Translations under genes and position numbers: made by a program | The notes under the pieces: model-generated | The model's input: the letters and a program-made list of their open reading frames with translations, nothing else | What the model was told of the DNA's origin: nothing | Database searches by the model: none | Assembly: GCA_002007465.1 (NCBI GenBank) | Contig: LNAC01001938.1 | Location: 1-64,000 of the forward strand | Direction: 5' to 3' | Length of the DNA: 64,000 nucleotides | Origin: Ailurus styani | Taxonomy: Eukaryota > Chordata > Mammalia > Carnivora > Ailuridae | Shown here: positions 47,458-59,800 of the stretch, one piece after another | How positions within the stretch are numbered: position 1 is the stretch's first letter | Layout of the letters: every line of letters starts with the position of its first letter

Positions 47458-50420
47458 ATTAACTCGCAGAAACAGGTGTGTAATAACTTGCATGCCCACC
47501 TGGCCTCACAGATATAGATGGGCGTTCATGTGGATGCATAGAAGCATAATCAAAGGGCTATGATTGGAACTCTATGAAATTAGACCAGAGAGAAACTGAA
47601 ATCCAGCTAACATTGTCTCTCCTGAAAGTGGAATCATCCCCAAGGTGGTGTGTGAAAGTACACAGTGCCATGTACTTACCCTGGGGGGAATGAGTTGGTG
47701 TAGTAGACTCTTTCCACTAAAACCCTGTTTCCTGAGCTTAGAGGGGGTATCACATGTACATGTATTGAGAAACTTGTGCGAAGGGTGATAGACTTTATGC
47801 TAAGGGAGAACGCTGTGAGGAAACCACCTTTCAACTCATATGCTCTTGCCACTACATCAAGCACTTTCAAGAGTGTATATGAAGCATAAGAAAAGGTGAA
47901 CTATTCTTAATTAGGTGGACCAAGTGTGGAGAGAAACGAACTGGAACGAGTATGTGGTTTCACAAAGACAGCAGCATTTTCACGTGTATCGCTGGAGACT
48001 GAGGAACGTGGCATTGTTGTATCTCTATGAACCATGGGAAAGCAACTGACTTTCAATGAACAAAGACTCTCCTGAAGTGGGACTTTTGTTCAAAGGTGTG
48101 TGTGAAAGTATACGGAGAGTGCCATGTAATTACATGGAAAATAAGAAGTCAGTGTGGAATGCGACTTCCACACAAACTCTTGTTGCATGAAGACAGAAAC
48201 AATTTCGAGTCTAGGTGTGGAAGCCCAGCGGAATGCCCCACATGTACCCCAAAGAAACGCCCCTGTCAGAACAAAATGGTTTCAACGAACGTCTTTCCTG
48301 AAGATGGAAGCACGTTCCAAAGTGTGTGCCATAGCATCAGAAATGTGCCGCATCCATAACTCTGAGCAGCAACCCCGTCAGGAAAACACTTTCAACCGCC
48401 ACATTTCTGAATGATGGGCGTCATTGCCAAACAGTGTGTGAAAGCCCTGGGCAAACAATATATAAATGACTCTGAGAAACCAATTTGCAAAGTGTGCAAC
48501 TTTCGACCCTCCTCCTGCTTCATTCATGAAGACAGAGCTGTTTTCCGATGTAAGCGTGAAAGTCAGAGTCTGGGCCTCCCACTCACTTAATGCTAAGAAG
48601 CAACACGGTAGAGAGACCCTGTTACAGAGAACAGCAATAACCCTGAAGACTGACGCATTGTCTATAGTGTGTTTGAAAGCTTGAGTAAGGTGGCAGACCC
48701 TTCACTCCGAGGGAGAAACAAAGTTGTTTAGCATGCACCTTTCAACATACAACACTGTAGAGGAATCGTCCTTCTACAAACACGTTCTTGCCAGAAGACA
48801 GTAGAACGTTCAAAAGTGTCTATGAAGCATAAGGAATGGGAATTATTCTTAACTCAGAGGACCAGGTGTGTGTAGAAGGCATATATGAATTACTATTTGG
48901 CATCCTGAAGAGAGATGGGATTTCAGGTGTATATATGGAAGCATGAAGGCAGTGTTTTGTAGATAACTGTGTGAAACAACATGGTAGAGAAACCGAATTG
49001 TAGCTAACCTAGTCGCTCCTGAAGGTGGAATCATTTTCAGTGCTTTTTGTAAAAGTATACAGAGTGCCATGTACTTACATGGGAGAAAGAAGGCTGTGTG
49101 GAATGCATCGTCTCTCTAACACCTTTTCTCCATAAGATAGAAACCATTTCAAGTCCACGTGTGGAGAGCATGCAGAGTGCCATATACTTACCCAGAGAAA
49201 CCTTGCTGTTGGATAAAAGTTTCACTGAATGACCTTTCTGGAGATGGAAGCGTGTTCCAAAGTGTGTGCCATAATATCAGGAAGGTTCCACACACTTAAC
49301 TTTGAGAAGCAACGCTGTTAAGAAACCACCTTCAATTACCACATTTCAGGAAGACGGGTGTCATTTCCCAATGCTGTGTGACAACACAGGGCATGAGACA
49401 TATACTTGACTCTGAGAAAACCAGTTCTTATAGTATGGAACAGTCAACCCTCATCTCGCATCATGAAGACAGAGCTGTTCTCCAATCTAGGTGTGGAAGT
49501 CAGGGTGTGTGTCATTTCCTTAACCCTACGAAGCAACCCTGTTTCAAAGAACAGGATCAACCTTGAAGACAGGAACTATTTCTCAAGTGTGTAGTAATGT
49601 TTCTCAAAGCTCCAAAAAATTCATTCCAAGGGAGAAGCTTTTCTGTTTAGAATACATCCTTCGGGAAACAAGTTCTTGCCAGAAGATATTAGTACATTTA
49701 AAAGTGTCTATGAAGCAGATGTAAAGTGGAGTATTCTAAACTTTGAGTTCCATATGTGTATAGAAGGCCCCTACGAATACCTATCTGGTTTCACGTAGAT
49801 ACATTGGATTATAGGTGTATGTATAGAAGCATAAGGAAAGGGATCTGAGTGGTATTCTTCGTACCTACAATGGAGGGAAACCTAAATTCAGCAAACGTCA
49901 TCTTTCCTGAACTTAGAATGATGCTCATAGGTGTGTGTGAAAGTAGAGAGTGCCCTGTACTTTCCTGGCATTAATAAGTCAGTACAATATGCTTCTTTCC
50001 ATCAAATCGCTCAGAAGCGTTTTCACATAAACATGAAGAACAGGTGAAGGGTGACATATTTTACCCTAAGAGTGCAATAGAGAAAACGTGGTTCAATTCA
50101 TGTTCTTACCAGAAGATAGAAGAACTTTCAAAAGTGTACATGAAGCATAAGGAAAGCTGTAAAATTCTAAACTCTGAGTACCACGTGTGGAGACAAATGA
50201 ACTTGAACCAGAATGTGGTTTCACGGCAATAGCAGCATTTTCACGTGTATGAATGGAGGATTAAGGAAAGCACCATCATTGTATCTCTGTGAAACAAAAC
50301 TGGAAAGCGAGAGACTTTCATTTAACACTGACTCTTGTGAAGGTGGAATCATGTTCAAAGATGTGAGTGAAAGTGTATGGAGTGCCATGTACTTACATGT
50401 TAGAAAGATTTCATGGTGGA
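47458..50420 (-). repeat. sat110 satellite, reverse block 2
   Basis: Continues exactly where the L1 interrupted a monomer. It contains the longer variant run B'-C'-D'-E' in reverse (47.46-47.9 kb, ATTGTCTCTCCTGAAAGTGG, CTGAGCTTAGAGGGGGTATC), then standard monomers. Short frames such as 48096-48359 arise in this orientation. Confidence 0.85.
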
Positions 50421-51127
50421 AAGAGACTTCCCAGTAAGCGAGGATGAGGAGAAAGGGGAACCCATACTGTTGGTGGGAATGCAAGTTGGTGCAGCCACTC
50501 TGGAAAACAGTATGAAGGTTGCTCAAAAAGTTGGAAATAGAGCTACCCTACGACCCAGCAATCACACTACTGGGTATTTACCCTAAAGATACAAAGGTAG
50601 TGATCCTCAGGGGCACATGCACCCGAATGTTTAGAGCAGCAATGTCCACAATAGCCAAACTATGGAGAAAGCCTAGATGTCCATCAACAGATGAATGGAT
50701 AAAGAAGTTGTGGTATATATACACAATGGAATGCTATGCAGCTTTCAAAAGAAATGAAATCTTGCCTTTTTTAACAATGTGGATGGAACTAGAGGGTATT
50801 ATGCTGAGCGAAATAAGTCAGTCAGAGAAAGACAATAATCATATGATCTCTCTGATAGGAGGAACTTGAGGGGCAAGGTGGGGGAGTCATGGGGGCTAGG
50901 GACGGAAAAATAATGAAACAAGATGGGATGGGGAAGGAGACAAACCATAAGAGACTCCTAATATCGCAAAACAAACTGAAGCTTACTGGGGGCTCGGAGG
51001 GTAGGGATAGGGTGGATGAGTTATGAACATTGGGTAGAGTTTGTGCTTTGGTGAATGCTGTGAAAGTTGTAAGCCTGATGATTCACAGACCTGTACCCTG
51101 GGGCAAATAAAAAAAAGAGACTTCCCA
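50421..51127 (+). mobile_element. Short L1 3' end, plus strand, 13-bp target duplication
   Basis: The body is about 50434-51114, the last 680 bp of an L1: ORF2 C-terminus from GGGGAACCCATACTGTTGGT, the stop after [20 protein letters not shown], the 3' untranslated region, and the tail GGGCAAATAAAAAAAAG. Direct repeats AAGAGACTTCCCA lie at 50421-50433 and 51115-51127. It is inserted opposite to the local satellite orientation. Confidence 0.95.
50519..50869 (+). pseudogene. L1 ORF2 C-terminal fragment
   Basis: A 116-codon open stretch of ORF2p C-terminus with [20 protein letters not shown] and [20 protein letters not shown]. It is open because the insertion is young, not because it is expressed. 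The RT and endonuclease are missing. Confidence 0.9.
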
Positions 51128-52176
51128 CTAAAATCTTGTTCTATGAAGATACAAATGATTTAAACTCTACATGTGGAGGCCAAGCAGAGGGCTGTCCACT
51201 TACCTCAAAGAAACCTCCCTGACAGAAAAAAATGGTTTCAATGAATATCTTTCCTGAAAATGGAAGTGTGTTCCAAATGTGTGCCATAGCATCAGAAAAG
51301 TACCACGTACATAAATTGGAGAAGCAACTCTGTAAAAACCTTCTACTACCACATTTCAGGAAGATGGGCGTGTTTTCAAAACGGTGAGTGACAGCACATG
51401 GAGACATATACTTGACTCTGAGAAGCCAATTTTTGTAGTATGCAACTTTCTATCCTCATCCTGCATCATGACAATAGTGCTGTTTCCCGATATATGTGGA
51501 AGTCAGAGTATGGGGCATCCACTTAACGCCTAGAAGCAAAAATGTAGAGAAAACCCTGTTTCAAAGAGCACCAACAAGCTGGTGTGAAGCATTGTCTAAA
51601 CAATGCATGAAAGCTTGAGTAAAGTATCCGACGGAGAATCAAGTCTGTTTTACATGCCCCTTTCAACAGTCAATTCTGTAAGAAACAATCTGTGAACAAA
51701 TAAATTCTTCCCAAAAGATAGAAGTAGGTTTTAAAGTATCTTAGAACCATAAGGCAAAGTGAAGTCTTCCGAACTCTAAGGACCACTTGTGTATTGAAGG
51801 CAAATTTGAATGAGTATCTGCAATTGTGAAGAGAGATGGGATTTGCTGTATGTATGGAAGTGTATGGACAGTGTTATGAAGGTAACTTTGTGAAACAACA
51901 GGGGAGAGAAGCCGAATTCAGGTAGATACTCTTGCTCCAGAAGGTGGAATTATATTTGGTGCATGGTGTAAAAGTACACAGAGAGTGCCATGTTCTTACT
52001 TGGAAGAAAGAAGGCTGAGTGGAATGCCTCTTTTCACTAATACCTTTTTTCCTGGAGATAGAAATGGCTTCAAATGTGTAGCGAGGCCAAAGCAGAATAA
52101 CATATTCTTTCCTCACAAAAACGACCCTGTTGGAAAACAGAATTCTGAGCAAATCTTTCTTGAATGTGTGAATATG
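51128..52176 (-). repeat. sat110 satellite, reverse block 3
   Basis: Reverse-oriented monomers B through A. Subtype features (CCATCTCTCTTCACAATTGC in complement, GGAAAAAAGGTATTAGTGAA in complement) match the forward block at 59.8-61 kb rather than the block at 25-28 kb. It ends at GTGTGAATATGT, next to an L1 lacking its poly-A end. Confidence 0.85.
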
Positions 52177-52249
52177 TTCCCAATCCCATTTTCTTTCTTT
52201 TTTCACTGCTGACCTACCATGATCTGGCTCTACTGCTCAAGTTCCTCAT

Positions 52250-55200
52250 ATCAGAGAGATCATAGCATAATTGTTTTTCTCTGGTTGACTCATTTCGCTT
52301 AACATAATACCCTCTAGTTCCATCCACGTCATTGCAAAAGGCAAGATCTGGTTTCTTTTGATGGCTGCATAGTATTCCATTCTGTATATATATGCTATAT
52401 CTTCATCCATTCATATGTTGATGGACATCTAGGTTCTTTCCATACTTTGGCTCCAGTGGACATTTTGCATTGAGGAAGTCCTAATAAGTCCTAGGAAGAA
52501 GACGCTGGGGCTGAGGTTGAAGCGATTGCTCCCTGTGTTCTCCTCAAGGATTTGGATGGATTCCTTTCTCACATTGAGGTCTTTCATCCATTATGAGTCT
52601 ACTTTTGTGTGTGGTGTAAGAAATTGATCCAGTTCCATTTTTTCTACATATGCCTGTTCAGTTTTCGCAACACCATTTGTTGAAGAGGCTTTTTTTCCAT
52701 TGGATATTCTTTCTTGCATTGTCAAAGATGAGTTGACCATAGAGTTGAGGGTCCATTTCTGGGTTCTCTATTCTTTCCACTAATCTATGTGTCTGTTTTT
52801 GTGCCAGGACCATACTATCTTGATGATGACAGCTTTTTAATACAGCTTAAAGTCTGGAATTGTGATGCCAATAACTTTGGTTTTCTTTTTCAAGATTCTT
52901 TTGGCTATTTGGGGTCTTTTCTGGTTGCATATAAATTCTAGGATTATTTGTTCCATTACTTGGAGATAAATTGCTGGTATTTTGATGGGGATTGCATTAA
53001 ATACGTAGATTGCTCTAGGTAGTATAGACATTTTCACAATATTTGCTCTTCCCATCCATGAGCATGGAATGTTTTTCCACTTCTTTCTGTCTTCCTCAAT
53101 TTCTTACATGAGTACTTTATAGTTTTCTGAATACAGACTCTTTACTTCTTTGCTTAGGTTTATTCCTAGGTATGTTATTGTTTGGGGTTCAAATGTCAAA
53201 GGGATTTACCCTTTAATTTCTCTTTCCTCTATCTTGCTGTTGGTATATAGAAGTGCACGTGATTTCTGTACATTGATTTTATATCCACACGTTACTGAAT
53301 TCCTATATAAGTTCTAGCAGCTTCCGAGTGGAGTCCTTTGGGTTTTCCACATAAAGTATCCTTTCATCTGTAGAGTTAGAGTTTGACTTCTTCCTTGACG
53401 ATTTGGATGCCATTTATTTCACTGTGTTGTCTGATTGCTGGAGGCTAAGACTTCTAGTACCATGCCGAATACCAGTGGTGGTAGTGGACAGCCCTGCCAT
53501 GTTCTTGACTTTAGGGGAAAAGCTCTGTTTTTCTCCATTGAGAATGATATTCACTGTGGGCTTTTCATAGATGGCTTTGATGATATTAAGGTATGTACCC
53601 TCTATGCCTACACTGTGAAGAGTTTTGATCAAAAAGGGTGCTGTGCTTTGTCAAATGCCTTTTCAGGATCTATTGAGAGGATCATATGGTTTTTGTTCTT
53701 TCTTTTATTAATGTCTTGTATCACATTGGTTGATTTGTGAATGTTAAACCAACTTTGCATCCCAGGAATAAATCCCACTTGGTCATGGTGAACAATCCCT
53801 GTAATGTGCTGTTGGATCCTATTGGTTAGTATTTTGTTGAGGATTTTTGCTTCCGTGTTCATCAAGGATATTGGTCTGTAATCCTACTTTTTGATGGGGT
53901 GTTTGCCTGGTTTTGGGATCAAGGCAATGATGGCGTCATAAAATGAATTTGGAAATTTTCCTTCCATTTCTATTTTTTGGAACAGATTCGGGTGAATAGG
54001 TATTAATTCTTCTTTAAATGTTTGGTAGAATTCCCCTGGGAAGCCGTCTGGTCCTGGGCTCTTGTTTGTTGGGAGATTTTTGATGACTGCTTCCATCTCC
54101 TTACTGATTATGGTTCTATTAGGTTTTCAATTTCTTCCTGGTTCAGTTTTGGTATTTTATATGTCTCTAGGAATGCATCCATTTCTTCCAGATTGTCCAA
54201 TTTGCTGGTGTGGAGTTGTTCCTTATATGTTCTTATACTTGTGTATATTTCTTTGGTGTTGTTTGTGATCTCTCCTCTTTCATTCATGATTTTATTAATT
54301 TAAGTCCTTCCTCTTTTCTTTTGGGTAAGTCTGGCCAGGGGGTTATAGATCTTATTAATTCTTTCAGTGAATCAGCTCGTAGTTTCATTGATTTATTCCA
54401 CTGTTCTTTTGGTTTCTATTTCATTGATTTCTGCTCTGACCTTTATTATTTCTCTTCTCCTGTTGGGTATAGGCTTTCTTTGCTGTTCTTTCTCTAGCTC
54501 CTTTAGTTGTAGAGTTAGGTTGTGTACTTGAGACCTTTCTTGTTTCTTGAGAGAGGCTTGTATTGCTATATACTTTCCTCTCAGGACTGCTTTTCTGTGT
54601 CCCAAAGATTTTGAATAGTTGTGTTTTTATTTCCATCTGTTTCCATGAATTTTTTTTACATTCTTCTTTAATCTGCTGGCTGACCCATTCATTCTGTAGT
54701 AGGATGTTCTTTAGCCTCCATATATTTAAGTTCTTTCCAACTTTCCTCTTGTGGTTGAGTTCTAGTTTTAGAGAATTATGGTCTGAAAATATGCAGGGAA
54801 TGATCCCAATATTTTGATACCTGTTGAGACCTGATTTGTGACCCAGAATATCTTCTATTCAGGAGAATGTTCCATGTGCACTAGAGAAGACTGTGTATTC
54901 TGTTGTTTTGGGATGGAATGTTCTGAATATATCTGTGATGTCCAACTGGTCCAGGGTGTCATTTCAAGCCTTTATTTCCTTACTGATCTTTTGCTTTGAT
55001 GATCTTTCCATTTCAGTAAGGGGGGTGTTAAAGTCCCCTACTAATGTATTATTGTCCATGTGTTTCTTTGATTTTGTTATTAATTGGTTTATATAATTGG
55101 CTGCTCCCATGTTAGGGGCGTAGATATTTACAGTTGTTAGATCTTACTGTTGGACAGATCCTTTAAGTATGATATAGTGTCCTTCCTCATCTCTTATGAT

Positions 55201-55500
55201 ATTCTTTGGCTTGAAATCTAATTTATCTGATATAAAGATTGCCACCTCAGCTTTCTTTTGATGTCCACTTGCATTGTAAATTGTTTTCCGCCCCTTCAAT
55301 TTAAATCTGGAGTTTTCTTTGCATGTAAAATGAGTTTCTTGTGGACAGTATATCAATGGGTCTTGTTTTTTTATCCATTCCGATGCCTTGTGTCTTTTAG
55401 TTGGGGCATTTAGTCCATTTACAGTCAGGGTAACTATTGAGAAATGTGAATTTAGAGCCACTGTATTGCCTGTAAAGTGCCTATTACTGTATATTGCGTC
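52250..55500 (-). pseudogene. Decayed L1 ORF2 with internal deletion
   Basis: Pieces in order from the 5' side: endonuclease (55144-55635 frame, with HFSIVTLTVNGLNAPTKRHK and YCPQETHFTCKENSRFKLKG, the start of the endonuclease domain including its QET motif), linker (54393-54605), RT (53884-54096, 53629-53865, 53414-53632, 52837-53055). The C-terminal part is deleted. Stops and frameshifts separate the pieces. Confidence 0.88.
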
Positions 55501-55559
55501 TCTTACTTTCTGGTCTGTTTCTTTTAGGCTCTCTTTGCTAAGGGGCCCCTTTCGATATT

Positions 55560-56470
55560 TCCTGTAAGGCTGGCTTGGTGTTTTCAAATTCCTTGAGTTT
55601 TTGTTTGTCCTGGAAGCTTTTAATCTCTCCTTCAATTTTCACTGACAGCCTAGCTCGATATATTATTCTTAACTGTATATTTTTCTTGTTTAGTGCTCTG
55701 AATATATCACGCCATTTCTTTCAGTCCTGCCAGGTCTCTGTGGATAGGTCTGCTGTCAATCTAATATTTCTACCATTGTATGTTATAGACCCCTTGTCCC
55801 AAGCCACTTTTCAGGATTTTCTCTTTGTCACCAAAACTTGTAAGTTTTACTATTAGATGATGGGGTGTGGAGCTATTTTTATTGATTTTGAGGGGGGTTC
55901 TCTGTGCCTCCTGGATTTTGATTGTTCCCTTTGCTGAATTAGGGATATTCTTTACTGTAGTTTGTTCCAATATACTTCTCCCCCTCACTCTCTCTCTTCT
56001 TCTTCTGAGATCCCAATTATTCTAATATTGTTTCATCTTATATGATCAACTTATCTCTCGAATTCTCTAACTGATCTAAGTGTGATCAACTTATTCTTGA
56101 ATTCTTATCTCTACTACATGGTCCAGGAGTTGTTTGTCTCTCTTTTTCTCCTCTCTATTCTATGTCATTTTGTCTTCTAAATCACTAATTCTCTCTTCTG
56201 CCTCATTTATCCTAGCGGTAAGAGCCTCCATTTTTTATTGCACCTCATTAATAGCTTTTATTATTTCAGCTTGGTTAGATTTTTGTTCTTTTATTTTTCC
56301 AGAAAGGGTTTTTTATTTCTCTAGAGATGGCTTCTCTATTATCTTCCTTGTTTTTTTTTGAACCCTGCCCGTCATTCTGAACTCTAGTTCTGTCATACTA
56401 CTAATGTCTGCACTGATTAGTTCCCTAGCCATCATTACTGCCTCTTGTTCTTTTTTTGTTTGTGTTGATT
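55560..56470 (-). pseudogene. Decayed L1 ORF1
   Basis: The minus-strand frame 55770-55988 encodes the ORF1p RNA-binding core region (STPHHLIVKLTSFGDKEKIL). Upstream A-rich (here T-rich) coiled-coil coding has stops. Antisense plus-strand frames (55575-55856, 56134-56361) are by-products. Confidence 0.8.
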
Positions 56471-56667
56471 TTTTCCACCTTGTCCTTTTTTGCAGATAAG
56501 AATGGATGAGAGAACAAAATACTAAAGGGTAGCAATGACCCCAGAGAAATATACACTAACCTAATCAGAAGAGACCTGGAGCTGGGAGGAGAAGAAAGAG
56601 GGAAAAAAACAAAAAGCAAAAACAACAACAAAAAATAACAATAACAAAATAAAGCAAAACCTATATT

Positions 56668-56731
56668 TATATCAATATCATCTATTTCTGTCTCTATATC
56701 TCTATCTCTACATCTATCTCTACATCTATTA
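56668..56731. repeat. Simple repeat in L1 5' untranslated region
   Basis: TATCTCTA/CATCTA units, complementary in kind to 38396-38489 in the plus-strand L1 and at the same place in the element. Confidence 0.8.
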
Positions 56732-57009
56732 GACTGGTAAATTGAACAGACCTTATATGCATAAAATAAATAAGGTTAAATACAATGAAGGGATAAAATA
56801 TGGGTATAACAATGAAAGTTGAAAAAGATTAAAAAGTTTGGTAAGATATAATAGTTAAAAAACATTGAAATAGGAAAGAGGGAAAAATTTAAATGAAAAG
56901 AATAAGAAAAAATAAAATTCAAAGAATTTAACTTTGAACGACTAAAGAATCATGGGGGAAATGCCATTAATTAACTGCGTTGCTTTCCCCTTGCTCTGGA
57001 GTTCCACAA

Positions 57010-57228
57010 TTCTCAGTGATCTTTTTTTTAATAGATTTTAATTATTTGACAGAGAGAGAGGGAGAGAACACGGCAGAGCGGCAGGCAAAGGGAAACGGAG
57101 AAGCAGGCTTTCTGCCGAGCAGGGAACCTGATGTGGGTTTCAATCCCAGGATGCTGGGATCATGAACTGAGCTGAAGTCAGCTGCTTAACTGACTGAGTC
57201 ACCCAGGCACCCAGTTCTCAGTGATCTT
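57010..57228 (-). mobile_element. Carnivore SINE (SINEC) in L1 5' region, 14-bp target duplication
   Basis: The body is 57024-57214: ATAGATTTTAATTATTTGAC, a GA tract, AAGCAGGCTTTCTGCCGAGC and the head ending GAGTCACCCAGGCACCC. Exact repeats TTCTCAGTGATCTT are at 57010-57023 and 57215-57228. It is more diverged than the SINE at 24.36 kb. Confidence 0.96.
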
Positions 57229-58183
57229 GAATTTGGCTTTGGCTGGATGTTCTTGCTGGTCTTCTGGGGGAGGAGCCTATTGTTGATTCTCAAGTGTCTT
57301 TGTCCAAAGTGGAATTTCACCGCCCTAGCCAGGGGCCAGACTAAGTAATCAGGTCGGGTTCGATCTCAGGAGCTTTTGTTCCCTGAACTCCTTCTGTACA
57401 GCTTTGGGGGATGAGAATGAAAATGGCGGCCTCCCAATCTCCGACCCGGAGGCGCCAAGAACTTGGGGCCTAACTCCTCAGTGCATCTTCAGAGAAAAGC
57501 AGTCAGTCCTTCCTGTCTTCCTGGTCTCCAGCCACACTGAGCTCACCCGGCCTGTGAACATTTCTATCTCTGGCACACAGCGCCATTTAGAATCTCCAAA
57601 CCTGGCAGATTCCTGCAGCCGCTCCCATACCACTAATCCCAGATGAGGTAGGAGGGGATCTATCCGAGTCTGCCGCCCATGAGGTGCCCGCTCGAAGTGC
57701 AGTGGCCCGACTGTTCTTTGCATCACAGCCCAACCCAACACCAAGCTGAGAGACACCGTCTCAGTTTGGACCCCCCATCTCTCCAGATCCATGGGAGCTC
57801 TGTTGGGCTCAAACACCCCTGGTCCCTTTGTGTGGGTCCTGAGACCGCACTGTCCCTGTGAGGGCTTCACCCCCCACTTGGCCCCTGGGGGGACATCCCT
57901 CAGTGGAGCAGACTACTAAAAGGTCTGATTTTGTGCTCTCCTGCTCTCTCTTTCTGGGAGCCAGCCCCTCCCCCCGGGGTCTATCTTCCTGTCACTTCAG
58001 ATTCACTTCTCTGCATGTCCTACCTTCTGGGAAGTGGTCAATTTTCTGTTCCTAGTATTGCTACTCCTCTTCATCTCCTGTAGAATTTGTAGGTGTTCAG
58101 AATAGTTTGATAGCTCTCTGGGTGAATTTCTTGGACCTGATGATAATCTGTGTCCTACTCCTCCGCCATCTTGCTCTTCCTCC

Positions 58184-59503
58184 AACACTTCTGTTTAGAA
58201 TGTACCTTTCAACATACAGCACTGAAGAGAAACCGTTCTTCAACACGCACGTTTCTTGCCGCAGGATAGAAGTATGTTCAAAAGTGTGGAAGCATTAGGA
58301 AAAGTGAAATATTCTTAACGCAGAGGAACAAGCGTGTATAGAAGGCTAATTTGATTGAGTATCTGGTTTCACGAAGATAGATGGGATTTCAGGTGTATGT
58401 ATAGAAGCTTAAGGAAAGGGCCATGAATGTAACTCTACAAAATAACACCAGAGAAAACCCGAAATTCAGCTAACCCTGTCTCTCTGAAGGTAGAATCATG
58501 TACACAGAGTGCCATGTATTGCCCCTGGAGTTAAAAGTCAGTGTAGTATGCGTCTTTCCAGTAAAAAGTTGTTTCCTGAGCACAGAAACATTTTCAAATG
58601 TACAGGTTGGGTCCCAAAGGGTCATATGTGTAACACTAAGAAACAGTGCTGTACAGAAATCGACTTTCAACTCATTTGTTCTTGCCAGAATATAGAAGTA
58701 CTTTCCAAAGTATGTATGAAGCATAAGGAAAGGTGAAATATTCTTAACTCAGAGGACCAGCCAACTGTGTAGAGAAACTAACTTGAATGAATATGTGTTT
58801 GTCACGAAGATAGAAGCGTTTTCATGTGTATGTTTGGACGAAAGGGAAAGTGCAATCATTGTAACTCTATGAAACAACACGGGAGAGCAACCTAATTTCA
58901 GCTAACATTGATTCACTTATAGGTGGAAGCATGTTCAAAGGTGAGCATGAAAGTATACAGAGAGTGCAGTGTATGTACCTGGAAAAAGAAGGCTGCATGG
59001 AATGCATCTTGCCACTCTAATATTTTGTCACGTAGAAATGATTGCAATTATACGTGAGGAGGATGAAACAGCGACCTCTACTTACCTCTAAGAAACCTCT
59101 CTGACTGATAAAACGGTTCAAATTAACATATTTCCTGAAGATGGAAGCACTTTCCAAAGTGTATATGATAACATCAGGAAAGTGCCATGTACTTAACTCT
59201 GAGAAGCAGCCCTGCAGAGATATCAATCTTCCACTACCACATTCTGGGAAGACTAGTGTTTTCCAAACTGTGTGACAGCAAATTGTAGTGAAATATACTT
59301 GACTCTGAGAAGCCCGTGGCTATAGAATGGAACATTCAACCCACATCCTGCTTTGTGAAGATAGATGTGTTTTCCAGTGTGGATTTGGAAGCCAGATGTT
59401 GTGTCATCCACTTAACGCTAAGAAGCAACATTGTAAAGAAAACCATTTTCAAAGAACAGCATCAACCCAGAAGACAGAAGTATTTTCAAAAGTCTGTGTG
59501 AAA
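58184..59503 (-). repeat. sat110 satellite, reverse block 4
   Basis: Starts in an F-type monomer in reverse (ACACTTCTGTTTAGAATGTA) and continues through the reverse series with a B'-E' variant (58.4-58.7 kb) to a further F/G monomer (AAGAACAGCATCAACCCAGA). It ends where an L1 fragment begins near 59504. Confidence 0.82.
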
Positions 59504-59567
59504 CAATAGCCAAACTGTGGAAAGAACCTAGATGTCCATCAACAGATGAATGGATAAAGAAGATGTG

Positions 59568-59604
<37 letters not shown>

Positions 59605-59800
59605 GGAATACTATGCAGCTAACAAAAGAAACGCAATATTGCCGTTTGCAATGACTTGAATGGAACTAGAGGGTATTATGCTGAGCGAAATAAGTCAATC
59701 AGAGAAAGACAATTATCTCTCTGATCTGAGGAACTTTAGAAGTATGGCTGGGGTCGTGGGTGGTCGGGAGGGAAAAAAAGAATCAAGATGTGATCGGGAA
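59504..59800 (+). mobile_element. Internal L1 fragment at an orientation flip, plus strand
   Basis: About 295 bp: AATAGCCAAACTGTGGAAAG through ORF2 C-terminus and part of the 3' untranslated region, ending at GATCGGGAAC without poly-A. A TG microsatellite (about 59570-59600) replaces the TATA stretch. Satellite is reverse to its left and forward to its right. Its right junction (59796-59810) is identical over 15 bp to the complement of 52167-52181, where the minus-strand L1 meets satellite. No target duplication was found. Confidence 0.9.

Larger units (their letters stand above)
52177..58183 (-). mobile_element. L1 with 5' end, minus strand, damaged 3' end
   Basis: The 5' start (complement of CTCCTCCGCCATCTTGCTCT) is at about 58.18 kb. 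The 5' untranslated region spans 56.5-58.18 kb (with a SINE), ORF1 55.56-56.47 kb and ORF2 52.25-55.5 kb. The last 200-250 bp of 3' untranslated region and the poly-A tail are absent, and satellite joins directly at GGTTCCC-like sequence. About 550 bp of ORF2 C-terminal coding is deleted at about 52463-52490 (GTGGACATTTTGCATTGAGG joins distant parts). Flanking satellite monomers are not contiguous, so the insertion site is rearranged. Confidence 0.92.
56500..58183 (-). promoter_or_regulatory. L1 5' untranslated region with SINE insertion
   Basis: Counterpart of 37137-38630. It contains a simple-repeat tract (56668-56731), an A-rich part, a SINE and a GC-rich first kilobase. The GC-rich part is the expected site of the L1 promoter. 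Plus-strand frames 57404-57646 and 57679-57861 are antisense. Confidence 0.6.

Noticed and set aside
37137..58183. A simple palindrome formed by the two L1 copies that keep 5' ends (37.1 kb plus, 58.2 kb minus)
   Set aside because: Their 5' flanks fall in different monomers (C versus reverse F), so they are separate insertions. The inverted-duplication evidence instead involves the 52.2 and 59.8 kb junctions.
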